Shown here: in pieces, positions 1 through 9,500 of the stretch
How positions within the stretch are numbered: position 1 is the stretch's first letter
How the letters are laid out: each line of letters begins with the position of its first letter
Source: Saprospira grandis str. Lewin
GTDB taxonomy: Bacteria > Bacteroidota > Bacteroidia > Chitinophagales > Saprospiraceae
Assembly: GCF_000250635.1 (NCBI RefSeq)
Contig: NC_016940.1
Span: forward strand, 3,162,501-3,226,500
DNA length: 64,000 nucleotides
Direction: 5' to 3'
The notes under the pieces: generated by a model
Database searches by the model: none
Told to the model about the DNA's origin: nothing
The model's input: only the letters and a program-made list of their open reading frames with translations
Position numbers and translations under genes: made by a program

Positions 1-1
1 G

Positions 2-1057
2 AAGGCTCAGGAATTGCAGACTGCGATTAACAATTTGGTGGCTGGACCTTCTGCCACAACTTTAGAGGCGGCCAAAACGGCCTGGAAAGCGGCTAGAGAG
101 CCTTATGGCCAGACGGAGGCCTTCCGTTTTTATGATGGCCCTATTGATGATGCCGATGGGCCAGAGGGGGATTTGAATGCTTGGCCTTTGGATGAAAACT
201 ACATTGATTATGTAGAGGATGCTTCTGGAAGTATTGTAAATGGTGGCATTATCTACGATACGGCCAGTTATCCTATTTTGAGCAAAGAGTTATTGGCTAG
301 TTTGAATGAGCAGGGAGGCGAGAAGAACATCAGCATTGGTTATCATGCGATTGAATTTTTGCTTTGGGGCCAAGATGATCTGGATGTCAATGTAAATCCG
401 GGGCAGGGCGGAGACCGCAGCTATGCGGATTTTGCGGGTGATATTTTTGCGCAGCGTCGTGCTCAGTATTTGCAGGCAACTACTGAGTTGTTGGTAGAAC
501 AACTGGCAGAGTTGAAGGCAGCTTGGGCTGTTGGAGCGAGCTACCGAACTACTTTTGAAGCCATGCAAGAAGATGTAGCCTTGGCTAAGATTTTGAGTGG
601 TGCGGCCATCTTGTCCAAGTCAGAATTGGCTGGAGAGCGGATGTTTGTGGCCTTAGAGGCCAATCCGGCGGATAATCCGCAGGAGGATGAGCACTCTTGT
701 TTTTCAGACAATACGGATAGAGACATTATTACTAATGCTTTGGGTATTAACAATGTATTGTCGGGGACCTATGAGGATGTGAATGGTCAAATTATTGGGG
801 ACCAAGAGCATTCTATTTTGGCTTTATTGCGCAATTTGGACGAGCAGAAAGCGGCTAACTTAGAGACTGCTATGGAAGAAGCTATGGACAAAGTCAATGC
901 GATTCCCACTCCATTTGACAAATACGTCACGCAGGAGAACGTAGGTGATAATGGGCCTATTTTCCAGGCCATTACGGCCTTGCAAGAGCAGGGTGATTTA
1001 TTGGCTGATGCGGCGGTGGCCTTAGGCTTTACGATTAGCACAGAGCTACCCGAGTAG
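2..1057 (+). CDS. Imelysin-family (peptidase M75 / IrpA-like) protein, 5' end outside window
   Basis: The reading frame is open from the left edge of the window, so the true start and any signal or lipoprotein sequence are not visible. About 350 residues are seen. The motif GYHAIEFLLWGQD, coded from about nt 338, is the GxHxxE signature of imelysin/IrpA/EfeO-type proteins. A second conserved stretch is the early AREPYGQTEAFRFYDGPID region. Family members are exported to the periplasm or outer membrane and are linked to iron acquisition; the GxHxxE residues are thought to bind metal, and peptidase activity is not established for most members. The gene ends just before a strong terminator, so it closes its transcript. 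Upstream neighbours (often a second imelysin or a di-haem peroxidase) cannot be seen. The family call is firm; the substrate is not known. Confidence 0.9.
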   Translation, partial: KAQELQTAINNLVAGPSATTLEAAKTAWKAAREPYGQTEAFRFYDGPIDDADGPEGDLNAWPLDENYIDYVEDASGSIVNGGIIYDTASYPILSKELLASLNEQGGEKNISIGYHAIEFLLWGQDDLDVNVNPGQGGDRSYADFAGDIFAQRRAQYLQATTELLVEQLAELKAAWAVGASYRTTFEAMQEDVALAKILSGAAILSKSELAGERMFVALEANPADNPQEDEHSCFSDNTDRDIITNALGINNVLSGTYEDVNGQIIGDQEHSILALLRNLDEQKAANLETAMEEAMDKVNAIPTPFDKYVTQENVGDNGPIFQAITALQEQGDLLADAAVALGFTISTELPE

Positions 1058-1084
1058 GGAAGACTACTAAATAGTATATGAAGA

Positions 1085-1116
1085 AGAGCGGTCCGATTGG
1101 GCTGCTCTTTTTTTTT
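1085..1116 (+). terminator. Intrinsic terminator of the imelysin gene
   Basis: A 10 bp stem (AGAGCGGTCC against GGGCTGCTCT, two G-T wobbles) with a GATT loop is followed directly by nine T residues, 28 bp after the stop codon. Confidence 0.9.
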
Positions 1117-1208
1117 AGACAAAACGTAGACAATTAGGGAGAAAAGAAGATTTAGGAGAGTTTAGTCTTTTTTTAGCAATTGAAAAACGCTATTTTTAGA
1201 CATCTTTG

Positions 1209-1378
1209 ATCGCCAGCACATTTGTGCTGGCGATAGAGGAGCGAAGCGACTGGCTGAGGGATGGAAAGCAGTGCCGCGAAGCGGCAGACCGAGGCAGCTT
1301 TGCTGCCGAAGGGCCGAGCAGACCTGCGAGCTGCGACACAGCCCGACCCGACCGCAGGGCGGGGCAGCCCCAAAAAAA
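1209..1378 (-). repeat. Structured interspersed element, copy A (GGCTG/CAGCC subtype)
   Basis: Minus-oriented copy. The core runs from GGCTGAGGG (1252) to GGGGCAGCCCC (1371), with the terminal pair GGCTG/CAGCC in its own orientation. Internal hairpins include GGCAGC-TTT-GCTGCC and GCCGC-GAA-GCGGC. A separate perfect hairpin, ATCGCCAGCACA..TGTGCTGGCGAT (1209-1234), flanks the core. It fills the gap between the imelysin gene and the first giant gene; nothing coding is seen from 1117 to 1489. Confidence 0.85.
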
Positions 1379-1489
1379 TAAAAAAAGGGGGAGAGAGTAG
1401 CCGAAGAAAAGCTTAAAATCGTTTTAACATTTGATAGGGGTCCTATTGGCGGAGGGGCCTAGAGAAATTAGAATAGAAAACGCAACACT

Positions 1490-4400
1490 ATGAAGAATAT
1501 ACTTACCCTTTTATTGCTGAGTTTAAGTTTTTGTCTTTGGGGGCAGAAAACGACAACAATCACGAACTTAGATGTTGGTTCGGCTATACAAGAAGCATGT
1601 CCGACGCATGATGTGAGAATTAACTACAGCGGATATTCGGACTATCCTGACTTCTTTTTTCTATCGGTAAAAGGGGGGCGGCAGCGCTTGGTGAAGAGCG
1701 TGCCCACAACAGATACGATTTATTGGTCTCATGTTCAGAATTGGCAAACTACGCCGCCTTTGAATCCGCATTTGAGTCCGCCTTCTGGGGGCTACACTAC
1801 AGATAGTCTTATTGCGCAGACGACTCGTCAGGGAACTGCGGGTAATTATTCTGGAACCATTACTTTTTCGGCTCCGGCAGATATTACTTCAGGGACCATT
1901 GTGTTGTATGCGGTAGATAGTAACTATGCGGTGGCGCCGATTCCCTTGGACACTATTGTGTTGTTGGCGACCAATCCGGATGTAAATATGTCTCCTATTC
2001 CGGCCACAATGTGTACGACGGAAGATGTAGAAATTTTTGTTACGCCAGCGCCTTCATCTTCTTCTTTGGGGACGGGTTCGATTAGTATTTCGAACACAGC
2101 TACGCTTACAGGATATTCGCCGATCGATTATATTATTACGGATAACAATCCGAATACCTCTTTAGACTATACCTTTGTGCCTAATGGTTTGAATGGGGCG
2201 ACGTCTATTGTGGCGGCTCAGGATTTGTCTACGACCTATACGCTTCGTTATGATTATGTTCCGATGATGCAGACAACGGCGGTTAGTTGTCCGTCTAAGA
2301 ACAGGTCTCAAATTACCACTATTTATAATAATAATATTGATGGGGCAACTTTTGCGGCGGTGACCAACCGAGAGGATAGTGCTGTTTTGCAGCTACAGTC
2401 GGTAACCCCTACTAGTTTTGAGAACTTGATTGTCAATAATAACTTGCCCGATACAATTTATGGGACTTATGTAGTTGATGGGGAGGTCTTTTTGGCTTCT
2501 CAGTCAGATACGGGCAGTTTTCCTATAACCTATGAGGTAGAGAATGGGCCTTGTTTGGCTCAGGCCACGGCCAATCTTTTGGTCCGAGATGTTCCGGGTC
2601 GGGTGATGCCTTATTCTTACTGTAGTTTGGATACGGCCTTTACTTTTGGGCGAGACAATGATAACTTTCCTTGGAATCCTCTTTATTCAGGAACTCAGCG
2701 ATCTACGATAAGAAGAAAATACTTAATGAATGTAGATGTACAGCCTGCTTCTTGCCTAACGGTACTCAATAGCAACCAAGGGCAGGAGCGTTATCAGATT
2801 GATCCTGCGGCTGCTCCTGCTGGTACGGATACCATTTGGGTACGAATTGAGTATCAAGAGGAAACTAGGGGGTATGGGTACAATGGTAATGCGAATTATA
2901 ACAACGGTAATGGTACACAGGATGTGTCGGGCTACCCAATTCTAGACACCGTCACCACCTTGGTCTATTATGAGGCGATTGAGTTATTTGCTCCGCAGGA
3001 TCCAGTAATTGATACTAGTTTGCAGGCCACCTACTGTAATGATGTGCCAATTGTGGGTTTAAACTCTACGCCAGCTGGTGGGGTACACGACTTGATTACT
3101 TTAACGGGGCCAAATACAGGGACTGTACGTCAGGCGGGCAACAACTTTAGTCCCTCAAGTTTGCACCAAGGAGAGGTCAGTGATATTCGCTATCGTTTGA
3201 TTTATGAATCGGGGATTGGTAACTGTATTGCTTATGATACGGCGGAGTTTACGGTTGTGGCTCCGATTAGTTTGGCTTTTATCGGTCGGAACTCGGCCAA
3301 TCAGGGAAATGGCAACAATACCTATTGTTATAATGACCTCTCTAACCAGCTACTAACGGCTCCCGCTCCCAGGCGTTATGCTCACCCTGATTCTTTGCAG
3401 CCAGAAGAAGGGAGCTTTACCGGGCAGGGGATTCAGGGCTTTGGACCCACCTTTAATCCGCAGGCGGCAACTCCAGGTACCTTTAATATTCGCTATACTT
3501 ATGTCAATCAGTATGGTTGTAAAAGCTTTGTTGACTCTACCTTTACGGTAGATCCGGGCCCCAACCCCATTTTGTCTAGTGATCAGTTGGGAGATACTTA
3601 TTGTGCCAATGATACCCTGGGCATTTTGACCGGCTCACCTGCTGGAGGAATCTTTTTTGGACCAACAATCCAAAACCCTCAGGATAGTGCCTTTCAGCCC
3701 AATATTATTTATGCCCCATCCATGCCTAATACGGCAGGGACGGTAGACTTTGAGTACCGCTATACCGACCCTAATACGGGCTGTAGCGATACTACTTATT
3801 TGAGGGTAACCATTAACCCCTTGCCGCAACCTAGCCTGACGGTCAGCGATTATTTCTTCTGTGAATCAGATCAGCCCGTTAGTCTAAATGGACAACCCGC
3901 TGGTGGGGTGTTTTACTACTATAATACAACAGATACGCTTCATGATGCGACCTATTATCCTAACCCCAATTATCCAACCTTACTCACAAGCACTAGAGTG
4001 GATACGGTGGTCTATGAGTTGGAAGAATTGGGTTGCGTCAATCGAACCGAAGCCGTACTCACCACTTACCCCAATCCCGTCTTTAGTTTTTCTACCGTAG
4101 ATGGGGGCGGCGATACGACCACTCATGTTTGCTTGGGCCAAGATACCCTCTTTTTCTTCCCTTATTTAAGTGCCGGAAATGTACTGAATTATGATGGACC
4201 AGGGGTACTCAATAATACCGACTTCTTGCTGCCTCAGGTGGCTGGCGTCGGTGCACACAATATTCGAGCAATTTATGAGGACTCTACCAATTTTCCCGCA
4301 GTTTGCCGAGATACAGCCTATGCCGAGTTCTATGTGCATAGTCAGCCTAATGTGAATTTTAGCTCTATCGATGGCTGTGGAACACAAGATGCCGTGCTCT

Positions 4401-6229
4401 TTCCAGATAATGCACAATTGGGACTAACAGGAACCATCCCCGGAACGACCACGCTCTACGATTCTATTTCTCAAGTAACTTGGGATTTTGGAGATGGAAC
4501 AATTCGTTCAGGAACATTTGACCTAGCCGATAATACGATTGATACGGTCCATTATGTTTATCCTCAAGAAGGGGTCTATACCGCCTCTCTTTTTGTAGAA
4601 AATAATAGCTATTGCTCCGATTCTGCAGAATTGCGCATTTTGGTGCTGCCCGCTATTCAACCTACCGACTCTGTTCCTTATTTCCAAGATTTTGAAGCCG
4701 ATGCTGGCGGATGGATTGAGGAGGCCGAATCGGCCAATACGAGCAGTAATCTCTGGGAATGGGGAACCTCTAACGCTAATGTGATTGCTTCTGGACACGG
4801 AAATACCTGGATCACTGGCCTCAATAGAGCCTATACCTCAGGCGGAGAAGATGGCTGGGTCTATAGCCCTTGTATTGATATGACGGCCCTCGAACGCCCG
4901 ATGATTAGCCTAGATCTCTACTATGAAACAGACCCCGGAAATGATGGGGCTGTCATTGAATACTTTGATCAAGATGTCAATAAATGGCTGCCTCTTGGCG
5001 AACAAGGTCGCGGAATCGAATGGTACAATTATAATGTGGTGGCCGGCCGCCCCGGTGTGCAAAGCCTAGCCCCTAGAGGCTGGTCTGGCGACTCTGATGG
5101 CTGGCAGGATGCCCGCTACAAATTAGACGACCTCATGCACTATACAAACCTCCGCCTCCGTATCGCCTTTGGCGCAATTGGCGTAGTGCAGGGCCTCGAT
5201 GGAGTAGCCTTTGATAATATCTGGATCGGTAACCGTAGCCGAAATGTTCTGCTCGAACACTTTTCTAATTCGGGCCTCAATAACTTTGACTATGTGAACC
5301 AACATGTCTATAATCTCATGTATCGCACTCCTGTGATCTATGATGCCGTCATGCTCCAATACCAAACGAGCTTCCCCAATACCAACGACCGATTTAATTT
5401 ATTTAATATCGATGATCCCTCGGCTCGAGTCATCAAATACGGGATTTCACTGGCCGGTAAAGCCCTAATAGATGGCCGAAGATTTAGTGCTACTTCCAAT
5501 TCTCAAGATCTCCAAATGGTCGATTTTGAAGAGGATATGCTCCGCTCGCCTAAGTTCGATATTAGTATCGATACCTTTGTGAGCTATGCCGGAAATACCC
5601 TAGAGGTAGCCGTTACTTTCACCGCCCTAGAAGACCTTCCTCTAGGCGATTATGATCTGCATATCGCCGTGCTAGAAGATTCGCTCACTTATTTTAGCGG
5701 AGAATATACCCATAGCGTGATGCGCAAAATGTTGCCCGCTGCCGATGGTAGCCGATATAGCCGCGCCTTCGCTATTGGCGACCAAGAACATGTTCGATAT
5801 ACCTGGGATGATTATCCTAATAATTTTGACTTTAACGAAGCCTCGGTGGTGGCCTTTATCCAAGAAGAAACACCCACTTCTAAAGAGGTCTTCCAAGCCA
5901 CTAGCTCCAGAGATATTACCATCTATCTCGACTCTTTGGGAACCTCCACTTTTGAAGCCGCTCAGGCTGCCGCAGCTCCTTTCCAAAATCTAAAACTCTA
6001 TCCCAACCCCTCTTCAGAGTTCTTTAATTTGCAGTTGACAGAGCTCCCCCAACAAGCACATAGCTGGCGAGTTACGGACCTGCAAGGTCGCATCTTTGAA
6101 GAAGGAAACTGGGAGCCTGGCCAAGAAAGCCTACAGCTATGGGCCCGAGATTGGCCCGCCGGCGTCTATATTTTCGCTATCCAAGGCCAAGGATTCCAAG
6201 TACAACGCAAAATGGTACTGGTCCGATAA
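1490..6229 (+). CDS. Giant T9SS-secreted multidomain surface protein (1579 aa), first of a tandem pair
   Basis: Predicted exported protein. Residues 1-19 form a signal peptide (MKNILTLLLLSLSFCLWGQ). Residues ~20-990 contain repeated beta-rich modules with YC..D....L.G.P.GG signatures, as in adhesin-like Bacteroidota proteins. A PKD domain follows at ~990-1060 (VTWDFGDGT, then YPQEGVYTASLFV). Residues ~1065-1250 resemble a MAM/choice-of-anchor-J jelly roll (FQDFEADAGGWIEEAE, then GVAFDNIWIGNR). From ~1253, VLLEHFSNSG begins an Omp28/thioredoxin-like region in which the usual cysteines are missing. The last ~75 residues are a T9SS type A sorting domain (LYPNPSSEFF, then WPAGVYIFAI), so the tail should be cleaved and the protein displayed or released. 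The next gene is a full-length paralogue with the same domain order. Codon use shifts along the gene. Ligand unknown; a scaffold or adhesin role is inference. Confidence 0.9.
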   Translation: MKNILTLLLLSLSFCLWGQKTTTITNLDVGSAIQEACPTHDVRINYSGYSDYPDFFFLSVKGGRQRLVKSVPTTDTIYWSHVQNWQTTPPLNPHLSPPSGGYTTDSLIAQTTRQGTAGNYSGTITFSAPADITSGTIVLYAVDSNYAVAPIPLDTIVLLATNPDVNMSPIPATMCTTEDVEIFVTPAPSSSSLGTGSISISNTATLTGYSPIDYIITDNNPNTSLDYTFVPNGLNGATSIVAAQDLSTTYTLRYDYVPMMQTTAVSCPSKNRSQITTIYNNNIDGATFAAVTNREDSAVLQLQSVTPTSFENLIVNNNLPDTIYGTYVVDGEVFLASQSDTGSFPITYEVENGPCLAQATANLLVRDVPGRVMPYSYCSLDTAFTFGRDNDNFPWNPLYSGTQRSTIRRKYLMNVDVQPASCLTVLNSNQGQERYQIDPAAAPAGTDTIWVRIEYQEETRGYGYNGNANYNNGNGTQDVSGYPILDTVTTLVYYEAIELFAPQDPVIDTSLQATYCNDVPIVGLNSTPAGGVHDLITLTGPNTGTVRQAGNNFSPSSLHQGEVSDIRYRLIYESGIGNCIAYDTAEFTVVAPISLAFIGRNSANQGNGNNTYCYNDLSNQLLTAPAPRRYAHPDSLQPEEGSFTGQGIQGFGPTFNPQAATPGTFNIRYTYVNQYGCKSFVDSTFTVDPGPNPILSSDQLGDTYCANDTLGILTGSPAGGIFFGPTIQNPQDSAFQPNIIYAPSMPNTAGTVDFEYRYTDPNTGCSDTTYLRVTINPLPQPSLTVSDYFFCESDQPVSLNGQPAGGVFYYYNTTDTLHDATYYPNPNYPTLLTSTRVDTVVYELEELGCVNRTEAVLTTYPNPVFSFSTVDGGGDTTTHVCLGQDTLFFFPYLSAGNVLNYDGPGVLNNTDFLLPQVAGVGAHNIRAIYEDSTNFPAVCRDTAYAEFYVHSQPNVNFSSIDGCGTQDAVLFPDNAQLGLTGTIPGTTTLYDSISQVTWDFGDGTIRSGTFDLADNTIDTVHYVYPQEGVYTASLFVENNSYCSDSAELRILVLPAIQPTDSVPYFQDFEADAGGWIEEAESANTSSNLWEWGTSNANVIASGHGNTWITGLNRAYTSGGEDGWVYSPCIDMTALERPMISLDLYYETDPGNDGAVIEYFDQDVNKWLPLGEQGRGIEWYNYNVVAGRPGVQSLAPRGWSGDSDGWQDARYKLDDLMHYTNLRLRIAFGAIGVVQGLDGVAFDNIWIGNRSRNVLLEHFSNSGLNNFDYVNQHVYNLMYRTPVIYDAVMLQYQTSFPNTNDRFNLFNIDDPSARVIKYGISLAGKALIDGRRFSATSNSQDLQMVDFEEDMLRSPKFDISIDTFVSYAGNTLEVAVTFTALEDLPLGDYDLHIAVLEDSLTYFSGEYTHSVMRKMLPAADGSRYSRAFAIGDQEHVRYTWDDYPNNFDFNEASVVAFIQEETPTSKEVFQATSSRDITIYLDSLGTSTFEAAQAAAAPFQNLKLYPNPSSEFFNLQLTELPQQAHSWRVTDLQGRIFEEGNWEPGQESLQLWARDWPAGVYIFAIQGQGFQVQRKMVLVR

Positions 6230-6230
6230 T

Positions 6231-6400
6231 TTGGGGCCCGCGGCCGCCCCAATAAGGGCGGGCGGCCGCCGCTATGCTCCGCCGCTCGCAGGTCTGCTCG
6301 GCCCTTCGCCGCCTCCGGCAGCTCGGTCTGGCCTGCGGCCACGGCTGCGCAGCGCTGGGCCATTGGCCCTAGGGGCCTGGCCGGCTTCGCCGGCCAAGTC
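6231..6400 (+). repeat. Structured interspersed element, copy B (GGCCC/GGGCC subtype)
   Basis: Plus-oriented copy whose 5' end (TTGGGGCCCGCGG) starts 2 bp after the stop codon of the preceding gene; the 3' end CAGCGCTGGGCC is at 6361. Here the inner helix is GCCG/CGGC instead of GGGG/CCCC, a compensated change. The flank 6362-6400 adds further palindromes (GGCCGGC-TTC-GCCGGCC). Confidence 0.85.
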
Positions 6401-6443
6401 ATCCCTGCCGCTAAGGGTCATCTCCGCCCTATGATGAACTAAA

Positions 6444-6465
6444 CCCCGCTATAAAAATAGCGGGG
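6444..6465. other. Perfect 9 bp hairpin between the two giant genes
   Basis: CCCCGCTAT, loop AAAA, ATAGCGGGG. It is not followed by a T run on the plus strand, so I do not call it a terminator. It could be a leader structure for the next gene or a weak transcript end. The rest of 6466-6565 shows nothing recognisable. Confidence 0.5.
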
Positions 6466-6565
6466 CTTAGTCCCAAGGCTCCGCCTGCCTCTAGCCCAAA
6501 GGCCAACAAGCAAATACCTACAACCTATTTATAGCAAGAGCGCCTTCTCATCTAAAACTAAAGAT

Positions 6566-9500
6566 ATGAGACAGTTGCTCCTCTTTTTGTTGCTCTCTGT
6601 TCCCCTAACCACCTGGGGCCAAACAGTAAGTATTACTAATAATAACCATACAGGCGCCCTCTTTGAAGCCTGCCCAGGCGATCAGCTAACAATCCATTAT
6701 GAAGGAACCAACAGAGCTCCCCACTTTTTCTATGTTCAACATGAAGATAATACGAGCTCTCTTTGCCTCATCAAACAAGCCAATAATGGCTATCTAGGCA
6801 ATCGTAGTAATGCTAGTTTTTATGGCAGCGATGGGCCAATCGATGATATTACTGAAGACCTAGACGCCACAGAGCCCGCCTACCCCCCAGCCAATATCCG
6901 AACAGTACGAGTTGCTCCTAATAACGTTTTTCCAGCTACCATTTTACTCAATGCAACAACGATAGAAGGAGATACCGCAGGCCAAATGACTTTCTCTGTG
7001 CCCAGCGATATGCAATCAAGCCAAATTACTTTTTATCATTATGATGAACAGCAAGATACTGGCTGGGCCGTGCTGAACTTCTTTTTACAAGTGGTACAGG
7101 TCCAGCCCGAAATTATAGCCCCTCAAGAGGTCTGCTCTAGAGATACTATTGCTATACAGTTAAGCCCCCAACCCAATACAGGCTCTGGCTATAATCCTAG
7201 CTCAGGTCCCACTTATCTACGACTGATAGAAAGCAATAGCAATACCCCAGTTACCAGAAATTATCTGCAAAATCCCTCTTCCCAACCAAGCTATATTGGC
7301 GCTAGCTACGATTTTATACCCGATGGAATAAATGGCAGCGCAGCACTAACCACAAATAGAAAAAATAGAGACCTACGACTAGAATATCGCTACCAACCCT
7401 ATATGCAAACCACGACAGATGTTTGTAATACGGTGAGTAGCCGACAACTAATAACAATTCATAATAATAGCCTCGATAGCGTCGCCTTTGCTCCCGTAAC
7501 AAACAGCTCAGATACCGAAAATATCCGTATTATCGCTAGCGAACCAGCCTATTTTACCTCTATCCTGAACTCTAGTCCCCCCATAGCTAGCAGCTTTTAT
7601 GGCGTCTATGCTCAAAATAACCGCTTTTTAGGCGCTACCGCAGATTCTGGCCGCTATGAAGTGGGCCTGCAAATAGATAATGATGGCTGCCTCGCCCAAT
7701 TAGGCGACTCTATTAACGTCTTAGCTATTCCACCCCGCCTTTTTCCTGAGATTTACTGCCGCTTAGATGGCCCTCTAGAGTTTGGCCGAGATACCAGCAA
7801 TTTTCCATGGGATGCTAACTGGCAAGGAGCAGATGCCTCTTCAACAACTAACCGAAGCCGACAAAGAAGAGGCTACCGAATGAATGTTCAAGCTAATCCC
7901 TCTTCTGCCCTCCAACAAATCAATAGTACTCCAGGCCAAGAACGATATAGACTGCTGCTGCCAAACGGATTAAATAGTGTGCTGCTGACTATTGAATATA
8001 TAGAAGAAGTTAGAGATAGAGAGTATGTGCCTACTTCTCCAACAACAGGACAAGCACAAACCATCTATACAGGACAAGAAGTTATCGTTCGATATCAAGA
8101 AACTATTCAAATTGTAGACCCGCCCGAAGTGACTATAGATTCTACAATTGCAGAGAATTACTGTAATTATGAAACCTTTGTCAATTTAGGTGGCTCTAGC
8201 CCCGCTAATGGAGTACATTATATTACCGCCAGAAACGGAAATGCAGCCAATACTTCCACTACGCTAGGGTCTATTTTTAACCCTAATGCAATTTATACGG
8301 CTAGCAATGAAACCACTGATGTTAACTACTACCTCATTTATGAGGCGGGACAAGGAAACTGTGCCGCTAGAGATACCGCTAATGTCCGCATCCTTGGAGA
8401 TGTAGCCCTAGCCTTTTCTGGCCGAAACTCTAGCTCTTTGGGCAACCAAAATAACCGCTATTGTACCAATGGAGGTGTAGATATTTTAACAACTTATCCG
8501 GCCCCAACTTCTTATGCCGCTACAGCCAATCTTTTAGCCTCTCAAGCCAACTTGACCGGGCCTGGTATTGTTGGTGATGGACCACTTTTTAATCCTGCTG
8601 CCGCAGGAACAGGCCAAAAGGTGATTACCTATACTTATGTGAGCCAATATGGCTGCGTTTCTTCTATTGACTCTACTTTTACAATCAACTTATCTCCCAG
8701 TGTAGGGCTCTCAACCGATGAGGCCGATACCACCTATTGTGCCGATGATACAATCGGTATTTTAACAGGAACTCCCTCTGGTGGGGCCTATTCTGGACCA
8801 ACGATTTCTGGACCAACAGATGATCAGTTTAATCCCTCTGTGGTTTATAGTCCCGTTTTGCCCAATACCCCTGGCTATGTCAATTATGCCTATGTTTATC
8901 AAGATCCTACCACCCTTTGTAAGGATACAGTAGAAATTGAAGTGACGATCAATCCGCTACCAAGCGCCAACTTTAGTATGGCGAGCTATCATTTCTGCCA
9001 AGCCGATGAACCGCAAGAGCTCTTTGGCTTGCCCACAGGCGGACGCTATTTCTTTGGGGATACTTCTGCCACGGGAGGAATCATGCATGGGGCACTAATG
9101 AGTGGGCAATATTGGCCCAATTCTAACTACTCGGATACTAGCCGCTATACTGCTTTGGTTAAAGATACCATTATCTATGAAACGGAAGCGCTAAGTTGTA
9201 CGGCCCGAGATACTCAAATTGTTCATGTTCATCCGCATCCAGATTACAGCTTCTTTGCCACTCATGACACTCAAGGTTTGCCCGCAGACTCTACCGCAGA
9301 TGCTTGCTTTGGCCGAGATACGCTCTTTTTCTATCCCAATTTGCTCACAGGAAATGTCCTTAATTATAGCGGCCCCGGTGTGCTCTTTGAAAAAGAGTTT
9401 ATGATTTCTAATATTGCAGGAGTGGGAACACATCAGATTCAGGCGGTTTTCCAAGATACTAGCAATGCCTTTGTCTCTTGTCTGGATACCGCTTGGGCTA

